64,000 bases of DNA from Pseudomonas sp. UYIF39 (GTDB lineage Bacteria; Pseudomonadota; Gammaproteobacteria; Pseudomonadales; Pseudomonadaceae), in contig NZ_JALBYU010000027.1 of NCBI RefSeq assembly GCF_029963765.1, forward strand, positions 1-64,000. The letters run 5' to 3'. Positions 1-7,851 of this stretch are shown piece after piece; position 1 is the first letter of the stretch; every line of letters starts with the position of its first letter. The position numbers were made by a program, and so were the translations under genes. A model generated the notes under the pieces. It ran no database searches. It was not told the origin of the DNA and saw only the letters and a program-made list of their open reading frames with translations.

Positions 1-442
1 GGCAAAAACCGAAGAAAACCTTAAAACCGTGTCCGGGATCAGTTGACCACTACATCGCTTCCCCCCAGGGCATTCGCCGAAACAAGTATGGCCCAGCCCT
101 TCAATTTTTCCCCCCAACGATGTCCCCCGCAATAAGATGCACGGCGTGTATCACTCCATGCCCCTTTAGAAAAAAATCACTGAGCCGATGTCGAACCCAG
201 TATCGGCGCCGACATCAACGCAGCAACGTAGATCAGGCGAGACGAACAAAAAAACTTTAGCTCACCTGCTCAGCCTGTCTCATCCCCTTCATCAGATTTC
301 CAAATCTTCGTCACGACGCGAGGGGCAGCGATTAGTGCGAGGCTTTTGAAGTCGAGAAGAACCGAACGTTGTACCCAGGATTAATTGTTCAGTTGCACAC
401 CCAGAATGTCAGGGGTAAGCATCCCCAATACACTGTGCGAGA
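1..442. other. No gene recognised
   Basis: I see no coding sequence, RNA gene or clear repeat here. The stretch abuts an IS66 remnant and may be degraded mobile-element flank, but nothing in it supports a specific call. Confidence 0.4.
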
Positions 443-751
443 TTAAATGGGTGCCCACTTGTGCGGCAGCAGTTCAGCAATTTCACTCGCCCGCTGCGTC
501 GGCAGGCGTGTGAAAACGTCCTTCAAGTATGCATACGGATCATGTCCATTGAGCCGCGCCGACTGAATCAAACTCTTGATCGCCGCCGCCCGCTTCCCGC
601 TGCGTAACGAGCCCGCGAACAGCCAGTTCGAGCGTCCAAGTGCCCACGGCCGAATTTGATTCTCGCACCAGTTATTATCGATGTGCACAGCACCGTCATC
701 GAGATAGCGCGTCAGCGACTGATGGGCCAATTGCGCTGGCAAGCAGGCCAT
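443..751 (-). pseudogene. tnpC: IS66 transposase TnpC, C-terminal remnant
   Basis: The translation contains the IS66 TnpC C-terminal signature (YLDDGAVHIDNNWCENQIRPW, followed by LFAGSLRSGKRAAAIKSLIQSA and a PYAYLKDV stretch) and ends in a typical ELLPHKWAPI tail. Only about 100 residues remain of the usual roughly 500. An ATG at 751, eleven bases after the tnpB stop, may be the original tnpC start joined in frame to the C-terminus by an internal deletion of a bit over 1 kb. The zinc-finger region and the first catalytic Asp regions are gone, so it is inactive. Confidence 0.8.
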
Positions 752-761
752 GGCAGTTGAG

Positions 762-1097
762 TTAGAGCACCGTGATGGCTCCTCCGGAACCGACGCGTTG
801 CCAAGGTAAACCGAGTACCAAGGCTTGAAGTTGCTCTGCATCCAACTCGACTTCAGAGCCGTGCCGCACGCCCGGCCAAAAGAAACGTCCTTGATTTAAG
901 CGCCGGGCAGCAAGCCAAATCCCCAAGCCATCATGCACCAGCACTTTCATGCGATTGGCACGACGGTTGGCAAACAGATAAGCACAGTGCGGCTGCGCCG
1001 CACCGAACACCGCCACGACCCGCGCCAGCGCAGTTTCAGTGCCGGCGCGCATGTCCATGGGCTCGGTGGCGAGCCAGATGGAGTCGATGCGGATCAT
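762..1097 (-). CDS. tnpB: IS66 family accessory protein TnpB
   Basis: This 111-residue protein starts MIRIDSIWLATEPMDMRAG and has the YLFANRRANRMKVLVHDG core, which is characteristic of the IS66 Orf2/TnpB family; the usual length is 110-120. Its ATG overlaps the tnpA stop in an ATGA arrangement, so translation is coupled. The reading frame extends further upstream to 1298, but that part is antisense-frame noise inside tnpA. The gene looks intact although its partner tnpC is destroyed. Confidence 0.85.
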   Translation of the reverse strand: MIRIDSIWLATEPMDMRAGTETALARVVAVFGAAQPHCAYLFANRRANRMKVLVHDGLGIWLAARRLNQGRFFWPGVRHGSEVELDAEQLQALVLGLPWQRVGSGGAITVL

Positions 1098-1426
1098 CGC
1101 AGCAGGTCTCGCAGGAAAGCAGAACACGCCGCTGCATTTTCTGCCGGCCAACTCACCACGACTACACCTTTTGAATGCGGCACCTCGATTCGGATCGTGG
1201 CAGGAAGGGCCTGATGCATCGGCACCGGCGGCGATGTCTTGACCGGGATGAAGGCTGTTTGAAGTGTCAGGTTTTTCTGCGCATGCACGCGTATCCATTT
1301 ATGGACGAGGTTGGCGTTGAGGTTGTGGGTCAACGCGACATTGGCGATCGAGGTGTCAGGCTGTGCGCATTCGGCGATGACCTGGGCCTTAAAGGACTTT
1401 GAATAGGAACGGCGTTCTTGTGACAT
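1094..1426 (-). CDS. tnpA: IS66 family protein TnpA (Orf1)
   Basis: A 110-residue protein beginning MSQERRSYSKSFKAQVIAE, with the helix-turn-helix typical of IS66/IS3 Orf1 proteins (IANVALTHNLNANLVHKWIR). It probably binds the element ends. I chose the Met at 1426 over the upstream one at 1462 because the family begins close to the YSKSFKAQVI stretch. It overlaps tnpB by four bases. Confidence 0.8.
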   Translation of the reverse strand: MSQERRSYSKSFKAQVIAECAQPDTSIANVALTHNLNANLVHKWIRVHAQKNLTLQTAFIPVKTSPPVPMHQALPATIRIEVPHSKGVVVVSWPAENAAACSAFLRDLLR

Positions 1427-1451
1427 AGGCGTCCGCTTAAAAAGGCTAAAA

Positions 1452-1483
1452 ATGGTGTCCACTTAAATTTAGGTGGACACCAT
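1452..1483. repeat. Near-perfect palindrome upstream of tnpA
   Basis: GGTGTCCAC and GTGGACACC flank an AT core. The whole 32-base stretch matches its own reverse complement except at one symmetric pair of positions. It lies between the tnpA start and the displaced tnpC piece. It could be two abutting element ends or an operator; I cannot decide which. Confidence 0.6.
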
Positions 1484-1500
1484 CGCCTCAAGCGACGGTG

Positions 1501-1611
1501 TCAGGAAGGTGTGTTGCCCGGACGGTTACTCTTTTCTCCGGGCGCAAGCATCTGCACCGGAGTTTCGTCGGCATGGACGATTCGTTGGGCCAGAACAGCT
1601 TCTCGCAAGGC
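1501..1611 (-). pseudogene. Internal fragment of an IS66 tnpC
   Basis: Reverse-strand translation gives ALREAVLAQRIVHADETPVQ followed by MLAPGEK. This is the DETPVQ catalytic-region motif of IS66 TnpC transposases. About 35 residues are recognisable, ending at a stop near 1501. It has no start and lies on the wrong side of tnpA, so it belongs to a second element or to a rearranged segment of the same one. Confidence 0.75.
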
Positions 1612-1617
1612 GCGCCG

Positions 1618-2005
1618 GGTACCTGTTCTACTTGGGGGTGAGGCAGCTGCTCAACAAGACGCCTCTGCTGGCTGAGGGTATTCAGGAGGGGCTGAGCCGC
1701 AGGCCCAAACGCCTAAAACTGTACAGGTCGGCGTTTTTTACCGCGCTCTCCAAGCCCAGGCGACTCTATTTTTTACGGCGCTGTTCCCGCAGTTCATTGA
1801 CCAAGGCGCAGCTTTGATCCCCCAGTTTCTGATTCTGACCGCGATTTTCATGGCGCTCTCGGTGTCGTCGTTGAGCCTGTATGCCGCGCTGGCCTCGCGC
1901 GCCAAGGGCGTGCTGGTGCGACCCGAGTTGTCCCGCTGGGTTAGCCAAGTCGTGGGGGTAACGTTCATCGGATTTGGTGCTGCGATCCTCGCTATACGTA
2001 GGTAG
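1618..2005 (+). pseudogene. LysE/RhtB family exporter, truncated and frameshifted
   Basis: The two reading frames read together give a LysE-family C-terminal half: LYLGVRQLL, then SAFFTALSKP, then in the next frame ATLFFTALFPQFIDQGAAL and two hydrophobic helices. Loss of one base near 1755-1760 explains the frame change (AGGCG where AGGGCG is expected). The N-terminal part (first two or three helices) is missing, because the fragment starts directly at the end of the IS66 tnpC piece. These proteins export amino acids; this copy cannot work. Confidence 0.75.
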
Positions 2006-2015
2006 ACGGCTAAGG

Positions 2016-2090
2016 CTATACAAGACCGACAAATGAAAGAATAACTAGGACGATCACAACTGCCCCGACGATGTAGATAATATTGTTCAT
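2016..2090 (-). CDS. Small hydrophobic peptide, 24 codons
   Basis: An ATG at 2090 opens a 24-codon frame starting MNNIIYIVGAVVIVLVILSF and ending GLV before TAG. It has a GAGGTGG ribosome-binding site about seven bases upstream. Apart from the first residues it is entirely hydrophobic and would form one membrane helix. Its 3' end falls just beyond the LysE remnant on the opposite strand. From memory, similar tiny single-helix proteins with an N-terminal MNxIIYIVG occur in pseudomonads, but I cannot confirm homology. Confidence 0.5.
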   Translation of the reverse strand: MNNIIYIVGAVVIVLVILSFVGLV

Positions 2091-2266
2091 GAAAGCCACC
2101 TCTCTATCTCAACAGGATTCCGATACTAAGGTATCTAATACAAGTGACAACTTCGCTCCCGGTTCCGTTCCGCGAGCCAGTCTTAGAGGTGGCGCCATCG
2201 CACGAATGTTCCCTATTCGCGATTTTTCAAACATTCTCTTGTCGCCATTTCACGCTGCAGGCTCAG

Positions 2267-2545
2267 ACTGCTGATTATCAGGCTTTCGCAGATCAATTAG
2301 CCGACGCGGTTGCTACTGCGATTCAGCCGTTATTTAGAGCGAGGCTGGACGTGGAGGACAAGGGCGGTCGTCTGTTTGATCCGGTTACGTTGGCGGATAA
2401 GGCTGCCGAGCGGGTTATGCGCGAATTGATCCAAGATCGATATCCAGCACACGGAATGCTTGGTGAGGAGGAGGGCTCTATCGTTGGTAGCTATGAGCTG
2501 ACCTGGGTGCTCGATCCTATCGATGGCAATAGAGCATTTATTATT
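2267..2545 (+). pseudogene. Inositol-monophosphatase family (HisN-like) fragment
   Basis: About 90 residues resemble the N-terminal half of Pseudomonas histidinol-phosphatase/inositol monophosphatase proteins: DVEDKGGRLFDPVTLADKAA, then GEEEG (metal-binding Glu), then WVLDPIDGNRAFI (metal-binding DPIDG motif). The family is about 260 residues, so the C-terminal two thirds are missing. Homology stops at about 2545, where the sequence changes to a gene on the opposite strand. The open frame extends upstream to 2144, but that part does not resemble the family and no convincing start is present. Confidence 0.75.
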
Positions 2546-2868
2546 TGCTGCATCCTCGATAAATGCCTCCAGCGCCTTTTCTTCCAGGATCTCGATAGAG
2601 AAGTGCCCGAAGCGCTCATCGGCGACCATCAATTCGTCATAGGCCTTCTCGATGTCCGGTGTCGAGTAGCCGTGGCGATAAATCATCCCTTCGCCCGAGG
2701 AGTCCAATATCTCCCTCAGGTCCCCGCCAACGGCTGCACCCAAATGAAATGCCCTTGCCCGATCCGCGCAATCGCATAGCGCACATGCAGACCACCTCGT
2801 TCCCAGACGAGCGTTTTGGAGATCCTGGCTTTCAGTATCTGTGCGCCGTAGCGGTGGGTGAAGTGCAT
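2540..2868 (-). pseudogene. Unrecognised small gene, frameshifted, coupled to the MFS gene
   Basis: An ATG at 2868 overlaps the stop of the MFS gene (TAATG), so this was probably its translationally coupled partner. The frame runs MHFTHRYGAQILKARISKT to GQGHF, then a one-base loss near 2744 moves it to the next frame, LGAAVGGDLREILDSSGEG to DERFGHFSIEILEEKALEAF. It then runs into the HisN-like fragment at about 2540-2555. I do not recognise the family. The visible parts total about 110 residues, with no membrane segment. Confidence 0.55.
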
Positions 2869-4070
2869 TAGCGTAGCCGGCGTGCAGCGATATCCAACAC
2901 GATAGCCAGCAGCAACGCCATGCCAGCGATTACGAACAGCAGCTGATGATGCCCGCCGCTGGCGTTGAAGATCAGCGAATAGGCAGCCCCGGCCAACGCC
3001 TGGAAGCTGGCAAAGGCCACGGTCGCGCGGCTCCAGGCGACCTGCTGGGCATGGGCGCGCTTTTTCAGTTCGTGCACGCGGGCCAGGGCCAAGGGCACGA
3101 TGCCGGGCGGAAACGAACCTATCAATACAGCGAGCCCACACAGCACCCACGGCTGGCTGGTAACGCTCAACGCGCCCACCGCCAGCGCCTGCATGATCAG
3201 CACCCAGCGGATGCTGCGGCGGGCCCCGAGCTGATCGGCGAGCATGCCATAGACCATCGGGCCAAAGATCGCTCCGACGCCATACATCACCCAGACCAGC
3301 GACGCCACATGAGTGCCCGCATCGAGACCGCGCGCCACGTAATCCACCAGAAAGACCATGGCGGGTACCAGCCCGGTGGCCATCAACGCGTACTGGGCGA
3401 ACAGCAGGCGCAAACCGCTGCCGGATGCTTGATCCTCATGGCTTGACGGCTCACTGGCCCTGACGGCGACGGCGGGTTCGGGCTGGTTCTGTGGCCAGCA
3501 GAACCAGCTGGCAGCGGTCAGCACCGCAGCCACCACCCCCAGGCCTATCCAGGTATCGCGCAAGCCCCACTCGAGCAGGGCTGGCACCAGCGTACCGGAA
3601 CCGGCGATGCCCAGGCCGATGCCGAGAAAGATCGCGCCGCTGGCCGCGCCTCTTCGCGCTGCCGGTACGTGTGGCAAGACAGTGGACGCCACCAGCACCA
3701 TGATGGCGCCACCGGCGATTCCCGAGAGCAGGCGCCAGACGAAAAACCAGCTGAAGGACAAGGCCCAGGCACAGGCGAAGAACGACAACGTGGCGACCAC
3801 CAGCATCAGCCGCAGCACCAACGGATTGGAAAGACGCTTGCCCAGGGGATGCCCTATCAGCGCACCGATAAGGTACCCCGCGAGATTCGCGGCACCCAGA
3901 TAGACCACATCCACCTGTACGAACCAGTGGGCCTGGATCAGTTGCGGGATAAGCGGGGTATAGGCAAAGCGCGCCAGCCCGATACTGACCAGGCTGGCGC
4001 ACAAGCCAGCGAAAATATGCAACCAGACTTCATTGCGCATGGGGAGTGTCGCAGTCGTAGGAACTGACAT
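2868..4070 (-). CDS. MFS transporter, YbfB/YjiJ type
   Basis: A 400-residue inner-membrane protein with about twelve hydrophobic helices and a charged central loop (about residues 195-220) between the two six-helix halves. The N-terminal GLARFAYTPLIPQL stretch and the overall pattern fit the YbfB/YjiJ branch of the major facilitator superfamily, whose substrates are mostly unknown. The length is normal. It overlaps the start of a broken small gene at its 3' end. The pirin gene upstream lies on the same strand but is about 200 bases away, so co-transcription is possible but not shown. Confidence 0.85.
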   Translation of the reverse strand: MSVPTTATLPMRNEVWLHIFAGLCASLVSIGLARFAYTPLIPQLIQAHWFVQVDVVYLGAANLAGYLIGALIGHPLGKRLSNPLVLRLMLVVATLSFFACAWALSFSWFFVWRLLSGIAGGAIMVLVASTVLPHVPAARRGAASGAIFLGIGLGIAGSGTLVPALLEWGLRDTWIGLGVVAAVLTAASWFCWPQNQPEPAVAVRASEPSSHEDQASGSGLRLLFAQYALMATGLVPAMVFLVDYVARGLDAGTHVASLVWVMYGVGAIFGPMVYGMLADQLGARRSIRWVLIMQALAVGALSVTSQPWVLCGLAVLIGSFPPGIVPLALARVHELKKRAHAQQVAWSRATVAFASFQALAGAAYSLIFNASGGHHQLLFVIAGMALLLAIVLDIAARRLR

Positions 4071-4272
4071 CGGCGTAGTCCTTGCTGATTTACCGGCGTG
4101 GAAATGGATTAGTGGATTGGATTCTGGGAGTCAGCGCCCGCGCGGCGGAAATCATCGGTATCGATAGCGGATATGCACCGACGATAACGCCTCAAGCGCT
4201 TGCTGGTCACTGCCTGTCGCAGTCTTCGCCTGCCAATCAGGCCTGGGGGCGCAAGCCCCCAGGTCGTGCCGG

Positions 4273-4995
4273 TCAAGGCATTTCGGGCAGTTCTTGCGGC
4301 CGTAGATCGAACACCAGCACTTCGGCATCCACGCCGTTGCTCAAGGTCAGCGCCTGTTCCTCCCGAACCCGCACGCCATCGCCTTCTTGCAATTGCAGGC
4401 CGTTGAGTTCGACCTTGCCCCGGGCCACATGCACATAGGCGTAGCGATTGGCGGCGAGCGTGAGGCTGGCGCTTTCCTGGCCATTGATCAGGCCCGCATA
4501 GACCCGCGCGTCCTGGCGAACCCGCAGCGAACCGTCGGCCCCATTGGGGGAGATGATCAGTTGCAGGCGTCCGCGTTTTTTCTGAGCGCTGAAATGCTCT
4601 TGCTGATAACGCGGCTTGGCGCCGCTGACATCCGGCACTATCCAGATCTGCAGGAAGTGCACCGGGCGGGTTGTCGAGTGGTTGTACTCGCTATGCGCCA
4701 CGCCGCTGCCGGCGCTCATCAATTGCACATCGCCGGGGTGGATCACCGAACCCGTGCCCAGGGTGTCCTTGTGTTCCAGGGCGCCTTGGAGCACATAGGA
4801 GAAAATCTCCATGTCCCGGTGCGGGTGTTGGCCGAAGCCTTTGCCGGCCAACACCCGGTCGTCGTTGATCACCAGCAGGTCGGAAAAACCCTGTTCCCGC
4901 GGGTTGCGATAGTTGGCGAAGGAAAAGGTGTGGAATGACTTCAACCAACCGTGATTGGCGGCACCGCGATCAGAGGCTTTGCGAAGGGTCAGCAT
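4273..4995 (-). CDS. Pirin family protein (YhhW-like bicupin)
   Basis: A 240-residue bicupin. The N-terminal cupin carries the pirin metal ligands in HPHRDME (residues about 58-64) and HSEY (about 102-105). SFHTFSFANY and GFSDLLVINDD are typical of the YhhW/pirin branch, some members of which show quercetin 2,3-dioxygenase activity in vitro. It is cytoplasmic, with no signal peptide. The start has an AGGAGA ribosome-binding site. It is divergent from the GlxA-type regulator at 5218, a plausible controller, though that is only inference from position. Confidence 0.88.
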   Translation of the reverse strand: MLTLRKASDRGAANHGWLKSFHTFSFANYRNPREQGFSDLLVINDDRVLAGKGFGQHPHRDMEIFSYVLQGALEHKDTLGTGSVIHPGDVQLMSAGSGVAHSEYNHSTTRPVHFLQIWIVPDVSGAKPRYQQEHFSAQKKRGRLQLIISPNGADGSLRVRQDARVYAGLINGQESASLTLAANRYAYVHVARGKVELNGLQLQEGDGVRVREEQALTLSNGVDAEVLVFDLRPQELPEMP

Positions 4996-5101
4996 GATGG
5001 ATTCTCCTGTCGGGACGATAATTCGTCCGCTTGAGGAGAAGGTTAATGTTTACCCTGTGGTGCAATAAGTAGATAGAAACTGAAATACTGTCTCTTTCAG
5101 G

Positions 5102-5131
5102 TTGACAATTTTTTACGATGAATCACGTATT
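5102..5131 (+). promoter_or_regulatory. Candidate sigma-70 promoter for the GlxA-type regulator
   Basis: A consensus TTGACA at 5102-5107 is followed about 18 bases later by a weak -10 (CGTATT at 5126-5131). It lies 87 bases upstream of the regulator start, in the gap shared with the divergent pirin gene. Confidence 0.35.
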
Positions 5132-5217
5132 CTTGCCCGATGATCACGCCCCGTCCGGGCATAATGTCCAGCGTCGGCGTTACGCTTCCATCTCTTTGAT
5201 ACCAGTGATGCTTACCC

Positions 5218-6168
5218 ATGAAAACCGTGGCAATGGTGCTGTTTCCAGACTTTCTCCTGCTTGATATGGCCGGGCCCATGGAGGTGTTTTCCATCGCCAA
5301 TCGGTATCTGGAGCTGGGCGACCATTATCAGCTGTCGACGATCGGCACCGAGCATGGTGCGTTGCGCGCTTCCAACGGCGTCAGCGTTCAGGCCGATGTG
5401 CATATAGACCAGGCCTGCGACCGCTATGACCTGCTGCTGGTGCCGGGTGGCCCGGGGGCCTACAACGAAAAACATCCACCGTTGCTCGACTGGCTGCCGG
5501 GCGCCGTCAGTCGGTCGGCCAGTTATGGCTCGATCTGCACGGGGGCGTTCATATTGGGGCATGCCGGTTTGCTGGACGGTTATCGGGTGACGACTCACTG
5601 GCATTACACGGAACGTTTGATTCGAGCCTTCCCCAAGGCGACGGTGAAGACTGATCAGATTTACGTCCAGGATCGCAACCTGATCACCTCTGGCGGGGTC
5701 ACAGCCGGCATCGACCTGGCACTGGCGGTGGTCGCGCAGGACCACGGCAAGAAAGTCGCCCAGGACGTGGCCAAGGTGTTACTGGTGGTGATGAAGCGCC
5801 AGGGCGGACAAGCGCAGTTCAGCCCGTTGATGGCTGCGGTGGCGCCACAGGAAACGCCGGTGACCCGGGTGCAGAATCATGTGCTCGAACACCTGGATGA
5901 AGCCTTCAGCATCGAGCGCATGGCCAGCCTGGCGAACATGAGCACGCGACATTTCGCCCGAGTGTTTGCCCGTGAAGTAAATATGACTCCCATGGAGTTT
6001 CTGCAAAGCGCGCGTATCGACTGCGCCAGGAACCTGCTGGAGACCAGCGAGCTGCCGCTCAAGACCGTGGCCTACAAAAGCGGTTTCGGCAGCGTGCGGC
6101 ACATGCGTTTTCTGTTCAGTGAAAAACTCGGCCTGACCCCCACCCAGTACCGCGAACAGTTCAGCTAG
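5218..6168 (+). CDS. GlxA family AraC-type transcriptional regulator
   Basis: A 316-residue regulator. The N-terminal 190 residues form a DJ-1/PfpI-like class I amidotransferase fold (LLLVPGGPGAYNEKHPP, then SICTGAFILGHAGLLDGYRVTTHW with the nucleophile-position Cys). The C-terminal 100 residues form the AraC double helix-turn-helix (RMASLANMSTRHFARVFARE and VAYKSGFGSVRHMRFLFSEKLG). Such proteins sense small nitrogenous metabolites and activate catabolic genes. The gene stands alone and faces away from the pirin gene. The ATG at 5218 is the first before the conserved VAMVLFPDFLLLDM start; its ribosome-binding site is weak. Confidence 0.88.
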   Translation: MKTVAMVLFPDFLLLDMAGPMEVFSIANRYLELGDHYQLSTIGTEHGALRASNGVSVQADVHIDQACDRYDLLLVPGGPGAYNEKHPPLLDWLPGAVSRSASYGSICTGAFILGHAGLLDGYRVTTHWHYTERLIRAFPKATVKTDQIYVQDRNLITSGGVTAGIDLALAVVAQDHGKKVAQDVAKVLLVVMKRQGGQAQFSPLMAAVAPQETPVTRVQNHVLEHLDEAFSIERMASLANMSTRHFARVFAREVNMTPMEFLQSARIDCARNLLETSELPLKTVAYKSGFGSVRHMRFLFSEKLGLTPTQYREQFS

Positions 6169-6354
6169 CGCCTGCTTGTCTGTCTGGCGCACCGCAATGG
6201 CCGTGGCGCTCCCTCCATGGCGGTTGTACCGTCATCGGTGCCTGCCAAGATATCCGGGGATTCTTGGAAATGGAGGTGCGGGAGCCTGGACGAACCCGAG
6301 CAATGGATGAGGCAGTATCTTGAGCCGGGCCAGGTTTTCAGCACGTGGATGTGC

Positions 6355-7851
6355 ATGAACAGCGTCAGAGAATTGAACAGCGATGCGGTGTTGCAGTTTG
6401 GCCCGTACGTATTCCACTTACGGCAACGGCTGATCCTGGACGGTGATCGGCCGTTGCGCATGGGCGGTCGCGCCCTGGATATCCTCCGGGTGCTGGTCGA
6501 ACGCGCCGGCCACGTGGTCAGCAAGGACGAATTGATCGCCAGCGTCTGGCCGACCTCGGTGGTCGAGGACATCAACCTGCGTGTGCACATCGCGGCCCTG
6601 CGTCGTGCCTTGGGCGACGGCCAGAACGGGCAGCGCTACATCGTCAACATTCCGCTGCGCGGTTATTGCTTCATGGCCCCGGTGCTGCGCGAGGCGCAAG
6701 AGGAGATTGTCTCGCTCGAGAGCATCCAGAAGCCCCAGCACAACCTGCCGGCCCGGCTGACGCCCATCACTGGTCGAGACCTGGTGGTCGGCAGCCTGGT
6801 CCGGGAGTTGCCGGCGCGCCGGTTCATGACCCTGGTCGGTCCGGCGGGAATCGGCAAGACCACGGTTGCGCTGCGTGTGGCTGAGCTGCTGTTGCAGCAC
6901 TATCGCGACGGTGTGTGGTTCATCGATCTGGCGACCATCGACGATCCGGTGCAGGTGGTCGAGCACCTGAGGCACAGTCTTGAACTGGACGCCGGTCTGG
7001 AGGTGTTGGCGGCGCGGCATGCCTTGCTGGTGCTCGACAATTGCGAGCACCTGCTCGAACGCTGCCGGACAGTGGTGGAGCAGTTGCTGGCGTCGGCGCC
7101 ACGACTATCGATCCTGGCCACCAGCCGTGAACCGCTGCGGGCCTTGGGAGAAACGGTGCATGGCCTGGCGGCCCTGTCGGTGCCGCCGGCTTCGTCGTTG
7201 CACAGCGTGGCTGAGGTCATGGGCCATTCGGCGGTGCAGCTGTTCGTCAGCTGCGCCAGAGCCCGTCAGCAAGGGTTTGCCTTGCGTGAACAAGACCTCG
7301 AGGCGGTGCGCGAAATCTGCTGTCGACTCGATGGCTTGCCATTGGCAATCGAGCTGGCGGCGGTACAGATCGATGCGCTGGCGCTGGTGGGGCTGCAAGC
7401 GCAGTTGGACAATTGCTTTCAACTGCTGAGCCAGGGCCGGCGCACCGCCGTTGCGCGGCATCAGACGCTCGAGTCCGCCCTGGACTGGAGCTATCAGCGG
7501 CTGAGCCCGCTGGAGCAAACCCTGTTGCAGCGGCTGGCGGTGTTCAAAATAGCGTTCACCGTGCAGGCAGCCATCGATGTCATCAGTTGTGCGGTGCTGC
7601 GGCCCGATTGCGTGGCTGAGGTGATGGAGCGACTAGTGCGCAAATCGTTACTGTCGGTGGAGCAGGGCCATGGCGCGAGAAGTTACCGGTTTCTCAACAC
7701 CACCCGAATCTACGCGCTGGAGAAGCTTGAACGCAGCGGACAACTGCGTGTGTTTGAAAGGCGTCATGCCCACTACATCGGCAAGGCTCCTTGGGTATCA
7801 GTCAAGAGCGTGTCACTGCAGCTCATCGAGCAATTGACGGACGCGGGTTAG
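6355..7851 (+). CDS. Winged-helix regulator with NTPase domain, truncated
   Basis: About 498 residues from the ATG at 6355; an in-frame ATG at 6217 would add 46 residues that do not resemble the paralogue. Residues about 10-105 are an OmpR/ToxR-type winged helix (LRMGGRALDILRVLVERAG, VEDINLRVHIAALRRALGDG). Residues about 130-400 are an NB-ARC/AAA-type NTPase with P-loop GPAGIGKTT and LLVLDNCEHL (Walker B). The paralogue at 7813-10599 continues for some 400 further residues of helical repeats. This copy stops soon after ERRHAHYI with an unrelated tail that overlaps the 3' end of the paralogue. It can still encode DNA-binding and NTPase domains but lacks the sensor region. Confidence 0.78.
   Translation: MNSVRELNSDAVLQFGPYVFHLRQRLILDGDRPLRMGGRALDILRVLVERAGHVVSKDELIASVWPTSVVEDINLRVHIAALRRALGDGQNGQRYIVNIPLRGYCFMAPVLREAQEEIVSLESIQKPQHNLPARLTPITGRDLVVGSLVRELPARRFMTLVGPAGIGKTTVALRVAELLLQHYRDGVWFIDLATIDDPVQVVEHLRHSLELDAGLEVLAARHALLVLDNCEHLLERCRTVVEQLLASAPRLSILATSREPLRALGETVHGLAALSVPPASSLHSVAEVMGHSAVQLFVSCARARQQGFALREQDLEAVREICCRLDGLPLAIELAAVQIDALALVGLQAQLDNCFQLLSQGRRTAVARHQTLESALDWSYQRLSPLEQTLLQRLAVFKIAFTVQAAIDVISCAVLRPDCVAEVMERLVRKSLLSVEQGHGARSYRFLNTTRIYALEKLERSGQLRVFERRHAHYIGKAPWVSVKSVSLQLIEQLTDAG

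Larger units (their letters stand above)
443..1611 (-). mobile_element. Cluster of IS66-family remnants
   Basis: Reading on the minus strand, this stretch holds an internal tnpC piece (about 1611-1501), then tnpA, tnpB and a tnpC C-terminus. A normal IS66 element has the order tnpA-tnpB-tnpC with a tnpC of about 500 codons. Here most of tnpC is missing and a middle piece of a tnpC lies upstream of tnpA. At least one deletion plus a second copy or a rearrangement is needed to explain this. The element cannot transpose by itself. Confidence 0.8.
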
